Positions 33,848 through 41,779 of a stretch of DNA of 64,000 bases are shown piece by piece. The first letter of the stretch is position 1, and the number at the start of each line of letters is the position of its first letter. The DNA is from Pseudomonas guariconensis (lineage in GTDB: Bacteria; Pseudomonadota; Gammaproteobacteria; Pseudomonadales; Pseudomonadaceae). The notes under the pieces were generated by a model that did not search any database, was not told the origin of the DNA, and worked only from the letters and a program-made list of their open reading frames with translations. The position numbers were made by a program, and so were the translations under genes. The stretch covers positions 1-64,000 of the forward strand of contig NZ_JAMYBK010000023.1 in the NCBI RefSeq assembly GCF_024127895.1. The letters run 5' to 3'.

Positions 33848-33878
33848 AAGGTTATCCACAATAAATGTGGATAACCTT
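33848..33878. repeat. Perfect inverted pair of DnaA boxes
   Basis: AAGGTTATCCACA (33848-33860) and TGTGGATAACCTT (33866-33878) are 13-bp perfect inverted arms around a 5-base ATAAA spacer. Each arm contains TTATCCACA, the strict DnaA-box consensus. It ends 20 bases before the ykvA-like start codon, between it and the FKBP terminator. DnaA binding with effect on the downstream gene, or DnaA titration, is plausible; a hairpin without a T-run could also act on RNA. Confidence 0.6.
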
Positions 33879-33898
33879 CCTGCCGATCTGGAGGCCCC

Positions 33899-34339
33899 AT
33901 GAGCGCACCCTGGAATTTCGCCCGCTTCCTGCCCCTGGCCGAGCGCCTGCTCAGCCGTGGCCGGCTGCCAGCCTTGCTGTTCGCCGTGGCGCGCAAGGGC
34001 CCGCGGCTTGGCCAGTTACGCGAGGATGTGCGCCTGTTGCAGGCGTTGTGCTTGGCCTGGTGGCGCGGCGAGTACCGTGCCATCAGCCCCAAGGCCCTGT
34101 TGACCGTGGTGGCGGGGCTGCTGTATTTCGTCAGCCCCCTCGATGCCATTCCCGACTGGCTGCTGGGCGTCGGCCTGCTCGACGACATCGCCGTGCTGGG
34201 CTGGGTACTGAAGACCGTGGCCCACGAGCTGGCGCGCTTCAAGGCCTGGCGCGACAGCCAGGCGCCCGACCGGCTGCGGGTGGTCGAGCGCCTGCCGGAT
34301 ACCCCCGAAGCCCTGCGTCTGGAGCGGCGTGCGCCCTGA
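33899..34339 (+). CDS. YkvA/DUF1232-family membrane protein
   Basis: This 146-residue protein contains the DUF1232 signature, LLYFVSPLDAIPDWLLGVGLLDDIAVLGWVL split across residues about 74-103, with a short membrane-associated helix. TCTGGAGGCCCC precedes the ATG. The function of the family is not known. The DnaA-box dyad just upstream is its most notable feature. Confidence 0.8.
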   Translation: MSAPWNFARFLPLAERLLSRGRLPALLFAVARKGPRLGQLREDVRLLQALCLAWWRGEYRAISPKALLTVVAGLLYFVSPLDAIPDWLLGVGLLDDIAVLGWVLKTVAHELARFKAWRDSQAPDRLRVVERLPDTPEALRLERRAP

Positions 34340-34376
34340 AATTGGCTTGAACTGCACAGACTCCCGAGCTTGGTAA

Positions 34377-34422
34377 TATAATTGGCATAAGGATTATGCC
34401 TACGGATTACATGCTGTAATCC
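34377..34422 (+). promoter_or_regulatory. Promoter with two adjacent operator-like palindromes
   Basis: A perfect -10 hexamer TATAAT (34377-34382) lacks a good -35. Two dyads follow: GGCATAA-GGA-TTATGCC (34384-34400) and GGATTAC-ATGCT-GTAATCC (34404-34422), both 7-bp perfect arms. They cover the expected transcription start and 5' leader of the HTH gene, 18 bases before its ATG. This is the layout of an autorepressed antitoxin-like operon. Confidence 0.65.
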
Positions 34423-34439
34423 TACGTAAGGGGGTGGTA

Positions 34440-34790
34440 ATGGGTATTCAGGTCATCAGCCGGGACGGTCAGCCCGAGTACGCCGTCGTTCCCTGGGAGC
34501 AGTACCAGGCACTGCTCAAGGCCGCAGGACAGGCGCCTGCCGATGCTGGGGAGAGCGAGGCGGCAGCGGCGGTCGACGGCAGCAGCCAAGGCACCAGCCG
34601 GCCCTCCCTGGCCGAGCTGGCGCACTTGCGTCAGGCCAAGGGGCTGGCGCCGGAACAACTGGCGCGCAATGTCGGTATCAGCCCAGCCTACCTGGCCATG
34701 ATCGAGGCCGGCGAGCGCCAGCCAGATGCCGCGATCCTGCGCAGCCTGGCGTGGCACCTGGGCGTTGCCGGCTGGAGCGAGCCGTCATGA
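34440..34790 (+). CDS. XRE-family HTH protein with Phd-like N terminus
   Basis: This 116-residue protein has a short N-terminal segment (QPEYAVVPWEQYQALL) that resembles Phd/YefM antitoxins, an Ala/Ser-rich linker, and a C-terminal XRE helix-turn-helix (about residues 58-110: LRQAKGLAPEQLARNVGISP, then YLAMIEAGERQPD). The ATG at 34440 follows AAGGGGGTGGTA. It overlaps the next gene by ATGA. Two palindromes in its leader suggest that it represses its own operon. A toxin-antitoxin-type pair is possible, but the partner matches no toxin I know. Confidence 0.7.
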   Translation: MGIQVISRDGQPEYAVVPWEQYQALLKAAGQAPADAGESEAAAAVDGSSQGTSRPSLAELAHLRQAKGLAPEQLARNVGISPAYLAMIEAGERQPDAAILRSLAWHLGVAGWSEPS

Positions 34791-35155
34791 GCCAGGTCAG
34801 GATCAGCCGCCAGCATTGGGAGAGCCTGCTGAGCGAGCTTGATCTGGCCCGCCGTCAACGCCACCTGCTCACCTACCGCGCGCTGCTAGAGCGCCTGCAG
34901 TTGCCCAGCCCGGCCATGCAGACCCTGACCGCTGCCCTGGAGTACCTGGCGGTGCTCGACGCCCGGGCCGACCAGCCGCTGCGCAGTTCGCTGGTGATCA
35001 GCCAGGGCGCCAGCCGGTTGCCGCGTACGGGGTTCTTCGAATGCGTCGAGCGTCTGGGGCGCTTCTCCGGACCGGTCGACGGCATGGAGGCGGCCTCCTG
35101 GCACGCCTCGGAAGTGGTTCGGGTATTCGAGTACAGCTATCCCGAAGAGGCGTGA
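34787..35155 (+). CDS. Hypothetical protein coupled to the HTH gene
   Basis: This 122-residue protein begins in the ATGA overlap with the HTH gene. It has a helical N-terminal half (HWESLLSELDLARRQRHLLTYRALLERLQL) and a C-terminal half with predicted strands (RSSLVISQGASRLPRTGFFE). There is no signal peptide, membrane helix or nuclease motif. I do not recognise the family. Strict translational coupling says that the two proteins are needed in fixed ratio. Confidence 0.6.
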   Translation: MSQVRISRQHWESLLSELDLARRQRHLLTYRALLERLQLPSPAMQTLTAALEYLAVLDARADQPLRSSLVISQGASRLPRTGFFECVERLGRFSGPVDGMEAASWHASEVVRVFEYSYPEEA

Positions 35156-35171
35156 TGCGGGCACCCAGAAA

Positions 35172-35208
35172 AAGGGCCGGACGTTCGCACGTCCGGCCCT
35201 TCTTGTTT
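35172..35208. terminator. Bidirectional terminator between the HTH operon and prc
   Basis: AAGGGCCGGACGT-TCGC-ACGTCCGGCCCTT is a perfect 13-bp stem. TCTTGTTT follows on the plus strand and an A-run (GAAAAAGG) precedes it, giving a U-rich tail on the minus strand too, so it can end both converging transcripts. Confidence 0.88.
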
Positions 35209-35258
35209 GCCGATACCGCGAGGCCGGATCATTCCGCCCTCGCGCTGTCGACCCGCAT

Positions 35259-37340
35259 TCAGTGCTTGGCCACCTGGGCGTTCAGGCTCAGGTAGTCGAG
35301 CAGGATGCGGCCCGTCTCGGACAGGTAGGCGTCGTCCTCCGGCTTGGTGTTTTCCTCCTCGGCCAGCAGGGCATCCTCGTCTTCCTTCTTCAGCTCCTTG
35401 AGCGGCTCCTCGCCCTTGGCCTTGCGCCGGGTGTTCTCCAGCGCCAGCTGCTTGGCTTCGATCGCATCGTGGCGGGCGCGGCGCTCCTGTTCGTTGAGGC
35501 TGACGGTCTTCTCGTTCATCAGCTTCTGGGTCAGGGCCAGGCGGTCGCGGATGTAGGCGAACTCCGGATCCTTGGCGCTGCGCGCATCATGCCGTGCCTT
35601 GAGCTCGGCCAGGAACGGCTTGAACGGGTCCACCGCCGGGCGTACCACCGGGCGGATGGTGTCCCACGGCATGGCCTCGGGCAGGGCGCTCTCGCCGATT
35701 TCCTTGGTGTCGATGATCGACGGGTAGTCGATGTCCGGCAGCACGCCCTGGTGCTGGGTGCTCTGCCCGGAGACACGGTAGAACTTGGCCAGGGTCAGCT
35801 TGAGTTCGCCATGGTTGAGCGGCTGGATGGTCTGCACGGTGCCCTTGCCGAAGGTCTGGCCACCGATGATCAGGGCGCGGTGGTAGTCCTGCATGGCGCC
35901 GGCGAAGATCTCCGAGGCCGAGGCCGAGAGGCGGTTGACCAGCAGCGCCAGCGGGCCTTTGTAGAAGGCGCCGGTGTTCTCGTCCTCGAGCACGTCGACG
36001 CGGCCATCGCTGTTGCGCACCAGCACGGTGGGGCCCTTGTCGATGAACAGGCTGGTCAGCTCGGTGGCCTCCTGCAGGGAGCCGCCGCCGTTGTTGCGCA
36101 GGTCGATGACCACGCCGTCGACCTTTTCCTTGTTCAGCTCGGTGAGCAGCTTCTTCACGTCGCGGGTGGTGCTCTTGTACTCCGGATCACCGGCACGGTA
36201 GGCCTTGAAGTCCAGGTAGAAGGCCGGGATCTCGATGATCCCCAGCTTGTAGTCACGACCGTCCTGCTTGAGCTTGAGCACCGACTTCTTCGCCGCCTGC
36301 TCCTCGAGCTTGACCGCCTCGCGGGTGATCGACACCACCTTGGTGGTCTGGTCGTTGGGCGCATTGCTGGCCGGGATGATCTCCAGGCGCACCACCGAGC
36401 CTTTCGGGCCACGGATCAGCTTGACCACTTCGTCCAGGCGCCAGCCGACCACATCGACCATCTCCTTGTCGCCCTGGGCCACGCCGATGATCTTGTCGGC
36501 CGGGGCCACCTGCTTGGTCTTGGCCGCGGGGCCGGCCGGCACCAGGCGAACGATCTTGACCTGGTCGTTGTCGCTTTGCAGCACCGCACCGATGCCTTCG
36601 AGCGACAGGCTCATGTTGATGTCGAAGTTCTCGGCGTTGTCTGGCGACAGGTAGTTGGTGTGCGGGTCGTAGGACTGGGCGAAAGTATTGATGTAGGCCT
36701 GGAAGATGTCCTCGGCGCGGGTCTGGTCCAGGCGCGACAGCTGGTTCTTGTAGCGCTTGGTCAGGGTTTCCTGGATCTGCTTGGGTTCCTTGCCGGCCAG
36801 CTTCTGGCGCAGCACCTCGTCCTTCACGCGCTTGCGCCACAGGTCGTCGAGCTCGGCCTCGTTCTTCATCCAGGGGGCGTCCTTGCGGTCGACCAGCAAG
36901 GTTTCACGGACGCTGAAGTCCATCTTGTCGACGCCCTTGCCCAGTTCGGCCAGGGCGAACTCCAGGCGCGACTTCACCCGGTCCAGGTAGCGTTTGTAGA
37001 TGGTGAAGCCGGGGTCGAGGTTGCCACTTTTGAGGAAGTCGTCGAACTGGGTCTTCCATTTGTCGAACTGGGCGATGTCGACCGCGGTGAAATAACTGCG
37101 CGACGGGTCGAGCAGCTTGATGTAGCTGTCGTAGATGATGATCGAACGGGCGTCGTCCAGGGGGGGCTTGCTGTAGTGGTGGCGCTTGAGCAGTTCGACC
37201 ACGTTGAGGCTGGCGACGATCTCGTCACGGTCGGGCTGCAGGCTGTCCCATTTGTTGGCGGCCGCCGCATTGCCACCGAGCGTCAGGCTGCCGAGGCCGA
37301 TCATGAGGGCCAGGGCCGTGCTGGGCAGGAAATGCTTCAT
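35259..37340 (-). CDS. prc: Tail-specific periplasmic protease Prc (CtpA/S41)
   Basis: This 693-residue periplasmic protease degrades substrates from the C terminus. It has a signal peptide (MKHFLPSTALALMIGLGS, cleavage after NAAAA), an N-terminal helical domain, a PDZ domain (about 230-320), the S41 catalytic domain with LLVNRLSASASEIFAGAMQD (catalytic Ser) and GKGTVQTIQPL (catalytic Lys), and a C-terminal helical extension. In P. aeruginosa this protease (AlgO) cleaves MucA variants and so affects alginate. The start at 37340 gives a clean signal peptide; an ATG 33 bases upstream (37373) has a slightly better ribosome binding site and cannot be excluded. Confidence 0.93.
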   Translation of the reverse strand: MKHFLPSTALALMIGLGSLTLGGNAAAANKWDSLQPDRDEIVASLNVVELLKRHHYSKPPLDDARSIIIYDSYIKLLDPSRSYFTAVDIAQFDKWKTQFDDFLKSGNLDPGFTIYKRYLDRVKSRLEFALAELGKGVDKMDFSVRETLLVDRKDAPWMKNEAELDDLWRKRVKDEVLRQKLAGKEPKQIQETLTKRYKNQLSRLDQTRAEDIFQAYINTFAQSYDPHTNYLSPDNAENFDINMSLSLEGIGAVLQSDNDQVKIVRLVPAGPAAKTKQVAPADKIIGVAQGDKEMVDVVGWRLDEVVKLIRGPKGSVVRLEIIPASNAPNDQTTKVVSITREAVKLEEQAAKKSVLKLKQDGRDYKLGIIEIPAFYLDFKAYRAGDPEYKSTTRDVKKLLTELNKEKVDGVVIDLRNNGGGSLQEATELTSLFIDKGPTVLVRNSDGRVDVLEDENTGAFYKGPLALLVNRLSASASEIFAGAMQDYHRALIIGGQTFGKGTVQTIQPLNHGELKLTLAKFYRVSGQSTQHQGVLPDIDYPSIIDTKEIGESALPEAMPWDTIRPVVRPAVDPFKPFLAELKARHDARSAKDPEFAYIRDRLALTQKLMNEKTVSLNEQERRARHDAIEAKQLALENTRRKAKGEEPLKELKKEDEDALLAEEENTKPEDDAYLSETGRILLDYLSLNAQVAKH

Positions 37341-37482
37341 GCTGATTCGACGTAAAGGCAATTGATCACGCATAGTAGGCCGTCTTTTCCGTTCGCCGGT
37401 TCCACAGGAGCCGGACGCATACTGCAAAAAGCCTGGGACATGGCGATCCCAGGCTCAGTCATGACTCAACTATGGAGGCACT

Positions 37483-38445
37483 GTGAAGGCATTGCAAGGC
37501 GTTGACGGACATGTGGTGTGGGGCGAGGTCGAGCGCCCGATCTGTGATGCGGGCCAGGTACGCATTCGGGTGGCGGCCGCGGGACTCAACCGCGCCGACC
37601 TGCTCCAGCGCGCGGGCCTGTACCCGCCGCCGCCGGGTGCCAGCCCTTACCTGGGCCTGGAGTGTGCCGGGGTGATCGAAGAGGTCGGCGCCGGTGCCGA
37701 CTGGCGTGTGGGCGATCGGGTCTGTGCGCTGCTGGCCGGGGGTGGCATGGCCGAGGAAGTGGTGGTGGATGCCCGCCATGTGTTGCCAGTGCCCGAAGGC
37801 CTGAGCCTGCACGAGGCGGCGGGGATTCCCGAGGTCTATGCCACGGCCTGGCTGAATATCTTCCAGCTCGGCGGGCTGAAGGCCGGCGAGAAGGTGCTGG
37901 TGCATGCCGGAGCCAGCGGCGTTGGCTCGGCGGCGATCCAGCTGTGCAAGGCGTTCGGCAATCCGGTGTGGGTCAGCGTCGGCTCCCGGGACCGCCTGGC
38001 CTACTGCCAGGGCCTGGGGGCGAACGGTGGCGTGGTGCGCAACGAGAACCTCGACGACCTGGAGGGCCTTGCCCCGTTCGACGTGATCCTCGACCCGGTG
38101 GGCGCCAGCTACGGGCCGCTCAATCTCAAGCTGCTGGCGCGTGACGGGCGTTGGGTGATCATTGGCCTGATGGGCGGGCGCAAGGTCGAGCTGGACCTGG
38201 CGCTGGTGCTGGGCAAGCGCTTGCAGGTGACCGGTTCGACCCTGCGTAACCGCGACGATGCGTTCAAGGCGGAGTTGCTGCGCGACCTCGGCCAGCAGGT
38301 ATGGCCGCTGTTCGCCGAAGGGCGGCTCAAGCCGCAGTTGGTGGACAGCTACCCGGCGGCCCTCGCCGAGGCGGCATTTGCCGAACTGGCCAGCAACCAG
38401 GTATCGGGCAAGCTGGTGCTGGTGATCGACGAGACCCTCGTCTAG
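37483..38445 (+). CDS. NAD(P)H:quinone oxidoreductase, zinc-free MDR (PIG3/QOR type)
   Basis: This 320-residue protein is a medium-chain dehydrogenase/reductase without zinc ligands. The NADPH-binding loop is HAGASGVGSAAIQLCKAFG near residue 144. The N-terminal catalytic fold has NRADLLQRAGLYPPPPGAS, typical of the TP53I3/PIG3 quinone reductases. ATGGAGGCACT precedes the ATG. It would reduce quinones one electron at a time; the physiological substrate is not clear. Confidence 0.88.
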   Translation: MKALQGVDGHVVWGEVERPICDAGQVRIRVAAAGLNRADLLQRAGLYPPPPGASPYLGLECAGVIEEVGAGADWRVGDRVCALLAGGGMAEEVVVDARHVLPVPEGLSLHEAAGIPEVYATAWLNIFQLGGLKAGEKVLVHAGASGVGSAAIQLCKAFGNPVWVSVGSRDRLAYCQGLGANGGVVRNENLDDLEGLAPFDVILDPVGASYGPLNLKLLARDGRWVIIGLMGGRKVELDLALVLGKRLQVTGSTLRNRDDAFKAELLRDLGQQVWPLFAEGRLKPQLVDSYPAALAEAAFAELASNQVSGKLVLVIDETLV

Positions 38446-38456
38446 CCAGCGCCGTT

Positions 38457-38496
38457 CCATTCGCGGCGGTCCAGCGCTCCGGCCCGCCGCGAATGG
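38457..38496. terminator. Bidirectional hairpin between convergent genes
   Basis: CCATTCGCGGCGG and CCGCCGCGAATGG are perfect 13-bp inverted arms around a 14-base loop, filling most of the 55-bp gap between the quinone oxidoreductase and HAD genes. There is no T-run. Confidence 0.65.
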
Positions 38497-38500
38497 AGCC

Positions 38501-39154
38501 TCAGCTCCAGCTCAGGATCGGCCAGCCATTGATCTGGGCATGCTCGCGCAGCACTGGGTCCGGGTTCACCACGTGGGGGTGGTCCACCCTCAGCAGCAAC
38601 GGCAGGTCATTGCGCGAGTCGGAATAGAAACTCGCTCCTTCCAGGTTCTCCTGCTCCTGGTCCAGCCACTCCAGCAAGCGGGTGATCTTGCCCTCGCGGT
38701 AGGTCAGCACGCCGTGGGTCTTGCCGGTGTATACGCCATTGACCGCCTCCAGCTCGATGGCCAGGTACTCCTCGACCCCGAGCCGCGCGGCGATAGGGCC
38801 GACCAGGTGGGTGCCGGAGGCGGAGATGATCAGGATGCGGTCACCCAAGCGGCGGTGCTCGGCGATGCAGCGGCAGGCATCGCCATAGATGATCGGCTCG
38901 ATCACGTCCTCGACCCAGGGCTCGACCAGGTGCTCCACCTCTTCCAGGGTGCGCCCGGCGATCGGCTCCAGGCTGAACGCCATGTAGTCCTCCATCTGCA
39001 GGTGGCCCTTGCCGTAGGCCTCCATCAGCTCATGGTCGCGGCGCAGGAATTCCTTGCCATCGACCCAGCCCAGGCGGGCCATCTGCTCGCTCCACAGCGA
39101 TGCACAGTCGCCGTGGATGAGAGTTTCGTCCAGATCGAAAATTGCCAATGCCAT
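38501..39154 (-). CDS. HAD-IB family phosphatase (SerB-like)
   Basis: This 217-residue cytoplasmic enzyme has HAD motif I FDLDETL (nucleophile Asp7, acid/base Asp9), motif II in LIISASGTH, the conserved Lys in the REGKITRLLEWL region, and motif IV YSDSRNDLPLL. The helical cap after motif I places it in subclass IB, which includes phosphoserine phosphatase and phosphocholine/phosphoethanolamine phosphatases. It starts 12 bases after the ABC ATPase gene ends and is transcribed with it, so it may release phosphate from the imported compound after the phosphodiesterase step. Confidence 0.85.
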   Translation of the reverse strand: MALAIFDLDETLIHGDCASLWSEQMARLGWVDGKEFLRRDHELMEAYGKGHLQMEDYMAFSLEPIAGRTLEEVEHLVEPWVEDVIEPIIYGDACRCIAEHRRLGDRILIISASGTHLVGPIAARLGVEEYLAIELEAVNGVYTGKTHGVLTYREGKITRLLEWLDQEQENLEGASFYSDSRNDLPLLLRVDHPHVVNPDPVLREHAQINGWPILSWS

Positions 39155-39166
39155 TGCGTTAGTCTC

Positions 39167-40156
39167 CTAGGCCACTTCTCGTAGCGCCGTGGGGTCGATC
39201 GACAAGCCTACCTGCTGCCCGTCGGCATGCAGGTCGGCGGACGAGCGATTGAGCACGTCCACCACCAGTTCCACGCCACGAACCTCGACCCGGTAGCGGA
39301 TCACGTTGCCCAGCAGGCTGTGGCTGCGTACGTAGCCTTGCAGCTCGCCGCCCGCACCCAGGCTGATGGCCTCCGGGCGGATCGCCAGGCGGCTGGCCAC
39401 CGGGCGTTGCAGCAGGCGGCTGGCACTGTCGGGGTCGAGCAGGTTGTAGTTGCCGATGAAGCCTGCGGCGAACAGGTCCACAGGTGCGGTGTAGAGCGTC
39501 TCGGCATCGCCGCTCTGGACGATGCGCCCTTGGTTCATCAGGAAGATGCGGTCGGACATCGTCAGCGCTTCTTCCTGGTCGTGGGTAACGAAGATGGTGG
39601 TCAACCCCAGCTCGCGCTGGATGGCGCGGATCTGTTCGCGCAGGTGCTTGCGGATGCGCGCATCCAGGGCCGACAACGGCTCGTCGAGCAGCAGCAGGCG
39701 CGGCCGGGTCACCAGCGAGCGGGCCAGGGCCACGCGCTGGCACTGGCCGCCCGACAACTGATGCGGGTAGCGTTCGGCGAAACTGCCCAGCTCCACCAGC
39801 TCCAGGGCCTCGCGTACCCGCGCCTGGCTTTCGCCGGCCTTGATCTTCTGCATGCGCAGGCCGAAGGCGACGTTCTGTTCCACGGTCATGTTGGGGAACA
39901 GCGCATAGCTCTGGAACACCATGCCGACTCCACGCTTCTGCGGGCTGAGTGGCACCAGGTCGTGGCCATCGAGGAGGATCTGGCCGCTGTCCACCGGTGT
40001 GAGCCCGGCAATGCAGCGCAGCAGGGTGGACTTGCCGCAGCCGGAGGGGCCGAGCAGGGTGACGAATTCGCCGCGCTCGATCTGGCAGTCGATGTCGTGG
40101 AACACCGGGTTGCCGGCATAGCGCTTGTGCAGTTTGCGGATGCTGACGAAGCTCAT
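39167..40156 (-). CDS. ABC transporter ATP-binding protein (PotA/PhnT-like)
   Basis: This 329-residue ATPase has Walker A GPSGCGKST (near residue 37), signature LSGGQCQRVALARS, Walker B LLLLDEPLSALD and the switch His in VTHDQEEAL, followed by a C-terminal TOBE-like regulatory domain (about 240-329). The type is that of iron, polyamine and 2-aminoethylphosphonate importers. Its start overlaps the upstream permease stop by ATGA. It energises uptake with the two permeases and the binding protein of this locus. Confidence 0.92.
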   Translation of the reverse strand: MSFVSIRKLHKRYAGNPVFHDIDCQIERGEFVTLLGPSGCGKSTLLRCIAGLTPVDSGQILLDGHDLVPLSPQKRGVGMVFQSYALFPNMTVEQNVAFGLRMQKIKAGESQARVREALELVELGSFAERYPHQLSGGQCQRVALARSLVTRPRLLLLDEPLSALDARIRKHLREQIRAIQRELGLTTIFVTHDQEEALTMSDRIFLMNQGRIVQSGDAETLYTAPVDLFAAGFIGNYNLLDPDSASRLLQRPVASRLAIRPEAISLGAGGELQGYVRSHSLLGNVIRYRVEVRGVELVVDVLNRSSADLHADGQQVGLSIDPTALREVA

Positions 40157-40950
40157 CGTTGCGATTTGTCCTTGTTCAGGCGGTTGGCGACCCAGGTCAG
40201 CGCCAGCACGAAGGCGAAGTAGGATATTACCAGCGCGCTGTTGAAGTGGCCGCTGCTGTTGCGCATGTTGTTCAGGTACACCTGCAAGGTCTCGTAGCGG
40301 GTACCCACCAGCAGGTTGGCGAAGACGAATTCGCCGAACAGGAACGAGAACGACAGCAGCAGCGCCACCATCAGGCCCTTGCGCAGGTTCGGCAGCACCA
40401 CCAGCAATGCCGCCTGCCAGGTGCTGGCGCCGAGCAACTGGGCGGCGTCCATCAGGTCGCGCAGGTTGATCGCCTGGAGGTTGTTGGTGATGGCTCGGTA
40501 CATGAACGGCAGGGCGATGGTGAAGTAGCAGCCGATGAGGATCCACGGCGTGCCGACCATGGCCATCGGGCCGCTGCCATACAACTGCAGCAGGCCCACC
40601 GAGGACACCACCGGCGGTACCGCGAAGGGCAGCAGGATGAGGATGTTCATCAGTGCATCCAGGCGCGGGAAGTGGTAGTGCACCACGAACAGCAGCGGCA
40701 GGATCAACAGCACCGACAGCACCAGGGCCGCGACGCACACCAGCAGTGACTGGCCGAAGGCGGCGAGGAAGCGCGGTTCGCTCCACAGCGCCAGGTACCA
40801 TTTGAAGGTCAGGCCGCTGGGCAGCAGGCTCGCCGACCAACTGGTGGCCAGGGAGTAGAGCAGGGTGCCGGCCAGCGGCAGCAGCAGGATGAGAAACAGC
40901 AGGTACACCACTATCCGGTGGTAGAGGCTGCCGCGGGGTTCAGCGCGCAT
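40153..40950 (-). CDS. ABC transporter permease (PotC/PhnV-like)
   Basis: This 265-residue inner-membrane protein has about six helices and the EAA-type loop DAAQLLGASTWQAALLVVLPNLRKGL (near residue 160). It overlaps both neighbouring genes by a few bases and is the second permease of a heterodimer. Confidence 0.9.
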   Translation of the reverse strand: MRAEPRGSLYHRIVVYLLFLILLLPLAGTLLYSLATSWSASLLPSGLTFKWYLALWSEPRFLAAFGQSLLVCVAALVLSVLLILPLLFVVHYHFPRLDALMNILILLPFAVPPVVSSVGLLQLYGSGPMAMVGTPWILIGCYFTIALPFMYRAITNNLQAINLRDLMDAAQLLGASTWQAALLVVLPNLRKGLMVALLLSFSFLFGEFVFANLLVGTRYETLQVYLNNMRNSSGHFNSALVISYFAFVLALTWVANRLNKDKSQR

Positions 40951-41779
40951 GGTAGCTCCTTCTCAGCAGCCATTGGTGGACCACCGTGACCAGGGTCATC
41001 AGCCCCACCAGCACCATGGCCAGGGCGCTGGCCAGGTTCGGGTCGAGGGTGATGTCGCCGGCCACCAGGGCGGCGATGCGGATCGGCAGCACGTTGAAAT
41101 TGCCGGTGGTCAGGGCGTAGACCGTGGCGTAGGCGCCCAGGGCATTGGCCAGGAGGATGACGAAGGTGCCCAGCAGCGCCGGGGTCAGCACCGGCAGGCC
41201 GATGTGTCGCCAGTACTGCCAGTGGCTGGCACCGAGCAGCGCGGCGGATTCGCGCCAGTCTTCGCGCAGGGCGTCGAAGGCCGGGTAGAGCAGCAGCACG
41301 CCCAGCGGGATCTGGAAGTAGGTGTAGACCAGGATCAGCCCGCTCTTGGAGTAGATGCTGAAGTCCTCCAGCAGGCCGACCTGCTTGAGCAGCAGGGTCA
41401 GGGCACCGTTGAAGCCCAGCAGGATGATGAAGGCGAAGGCCAGCGGCACCCCGGAGAAGTTGCTGGTCATGTTGGCGAAGGCGCTGACGAAGTCGCGCAG
41501 CTTCGAGTCGACCTGGCGCAGGGAGTAGGCGCCCAGGGTGGCGATCACGATGCCGAACAGGCTCGACCAGAAGCTGATTTCCAGGCTGCGTTGCAGCGCC
41601 TGCAGGTAGAACTTCGAGGCGAAGATCCGGCTGAAGTTGTCCAACCCCCAGCCGCTTTCGCCTTGCAGGCTATGGAGGGCGACCCAGCCCAGCGGGGCGA
41701 TCTGGAAGATCACGAAGAACACGGCGAACGGCAACAGGCAGAGCAGGGCGAGGTAGCGGCCTCGAGGGCGGGCATTCAC
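40940..41779 (-). CDS. ABC transporter permease (PotB/PhnU-like)
   Basis: This 279-residue permease has six helices and the EAA loop ESAALLGASHWQYWRHIGLP (near residue 196). I chose the GTG at 41779, which overlaps the stop codon of the phosphodiesterase gene (GTGA); a longer frame inside that gene has no support. It overlaps the next permease by 11 bases. Confidence 0.88.
   Translation of the reverse strand: MNARPRGRYLALLCLLPFAVFFVIFQIAPLGWVALHSLQGESGWGLDNFSRIFASKFYLQALQRSLEISFWSSLFGIVIATLGAYSLRQVDSKLRDFVSAFANMTSNFSGVPLAFAFIILLGFNGALTLLLKQVGLLEDFSIYSKSGLILVYTYFQIPLGVLLLYPAFDALREDWRESAALLGASHWQYWRHIGLPVLTPALLGTFVILLANALGAYATVYALTTGNFNVLPIRIAALVAGDITLDPNLASALAMVLVGLMTLVTVVHQWLLRRSYHAR

Noticed and set aside
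35262..37355. A 697-codon plus-strand reading frame
   Set aside because: It is antisense to prc, with Val/Leu/Asp bias and no recognisable domain; the prc frame has signal peptide, PDZ and catalytic Ser/Lys.
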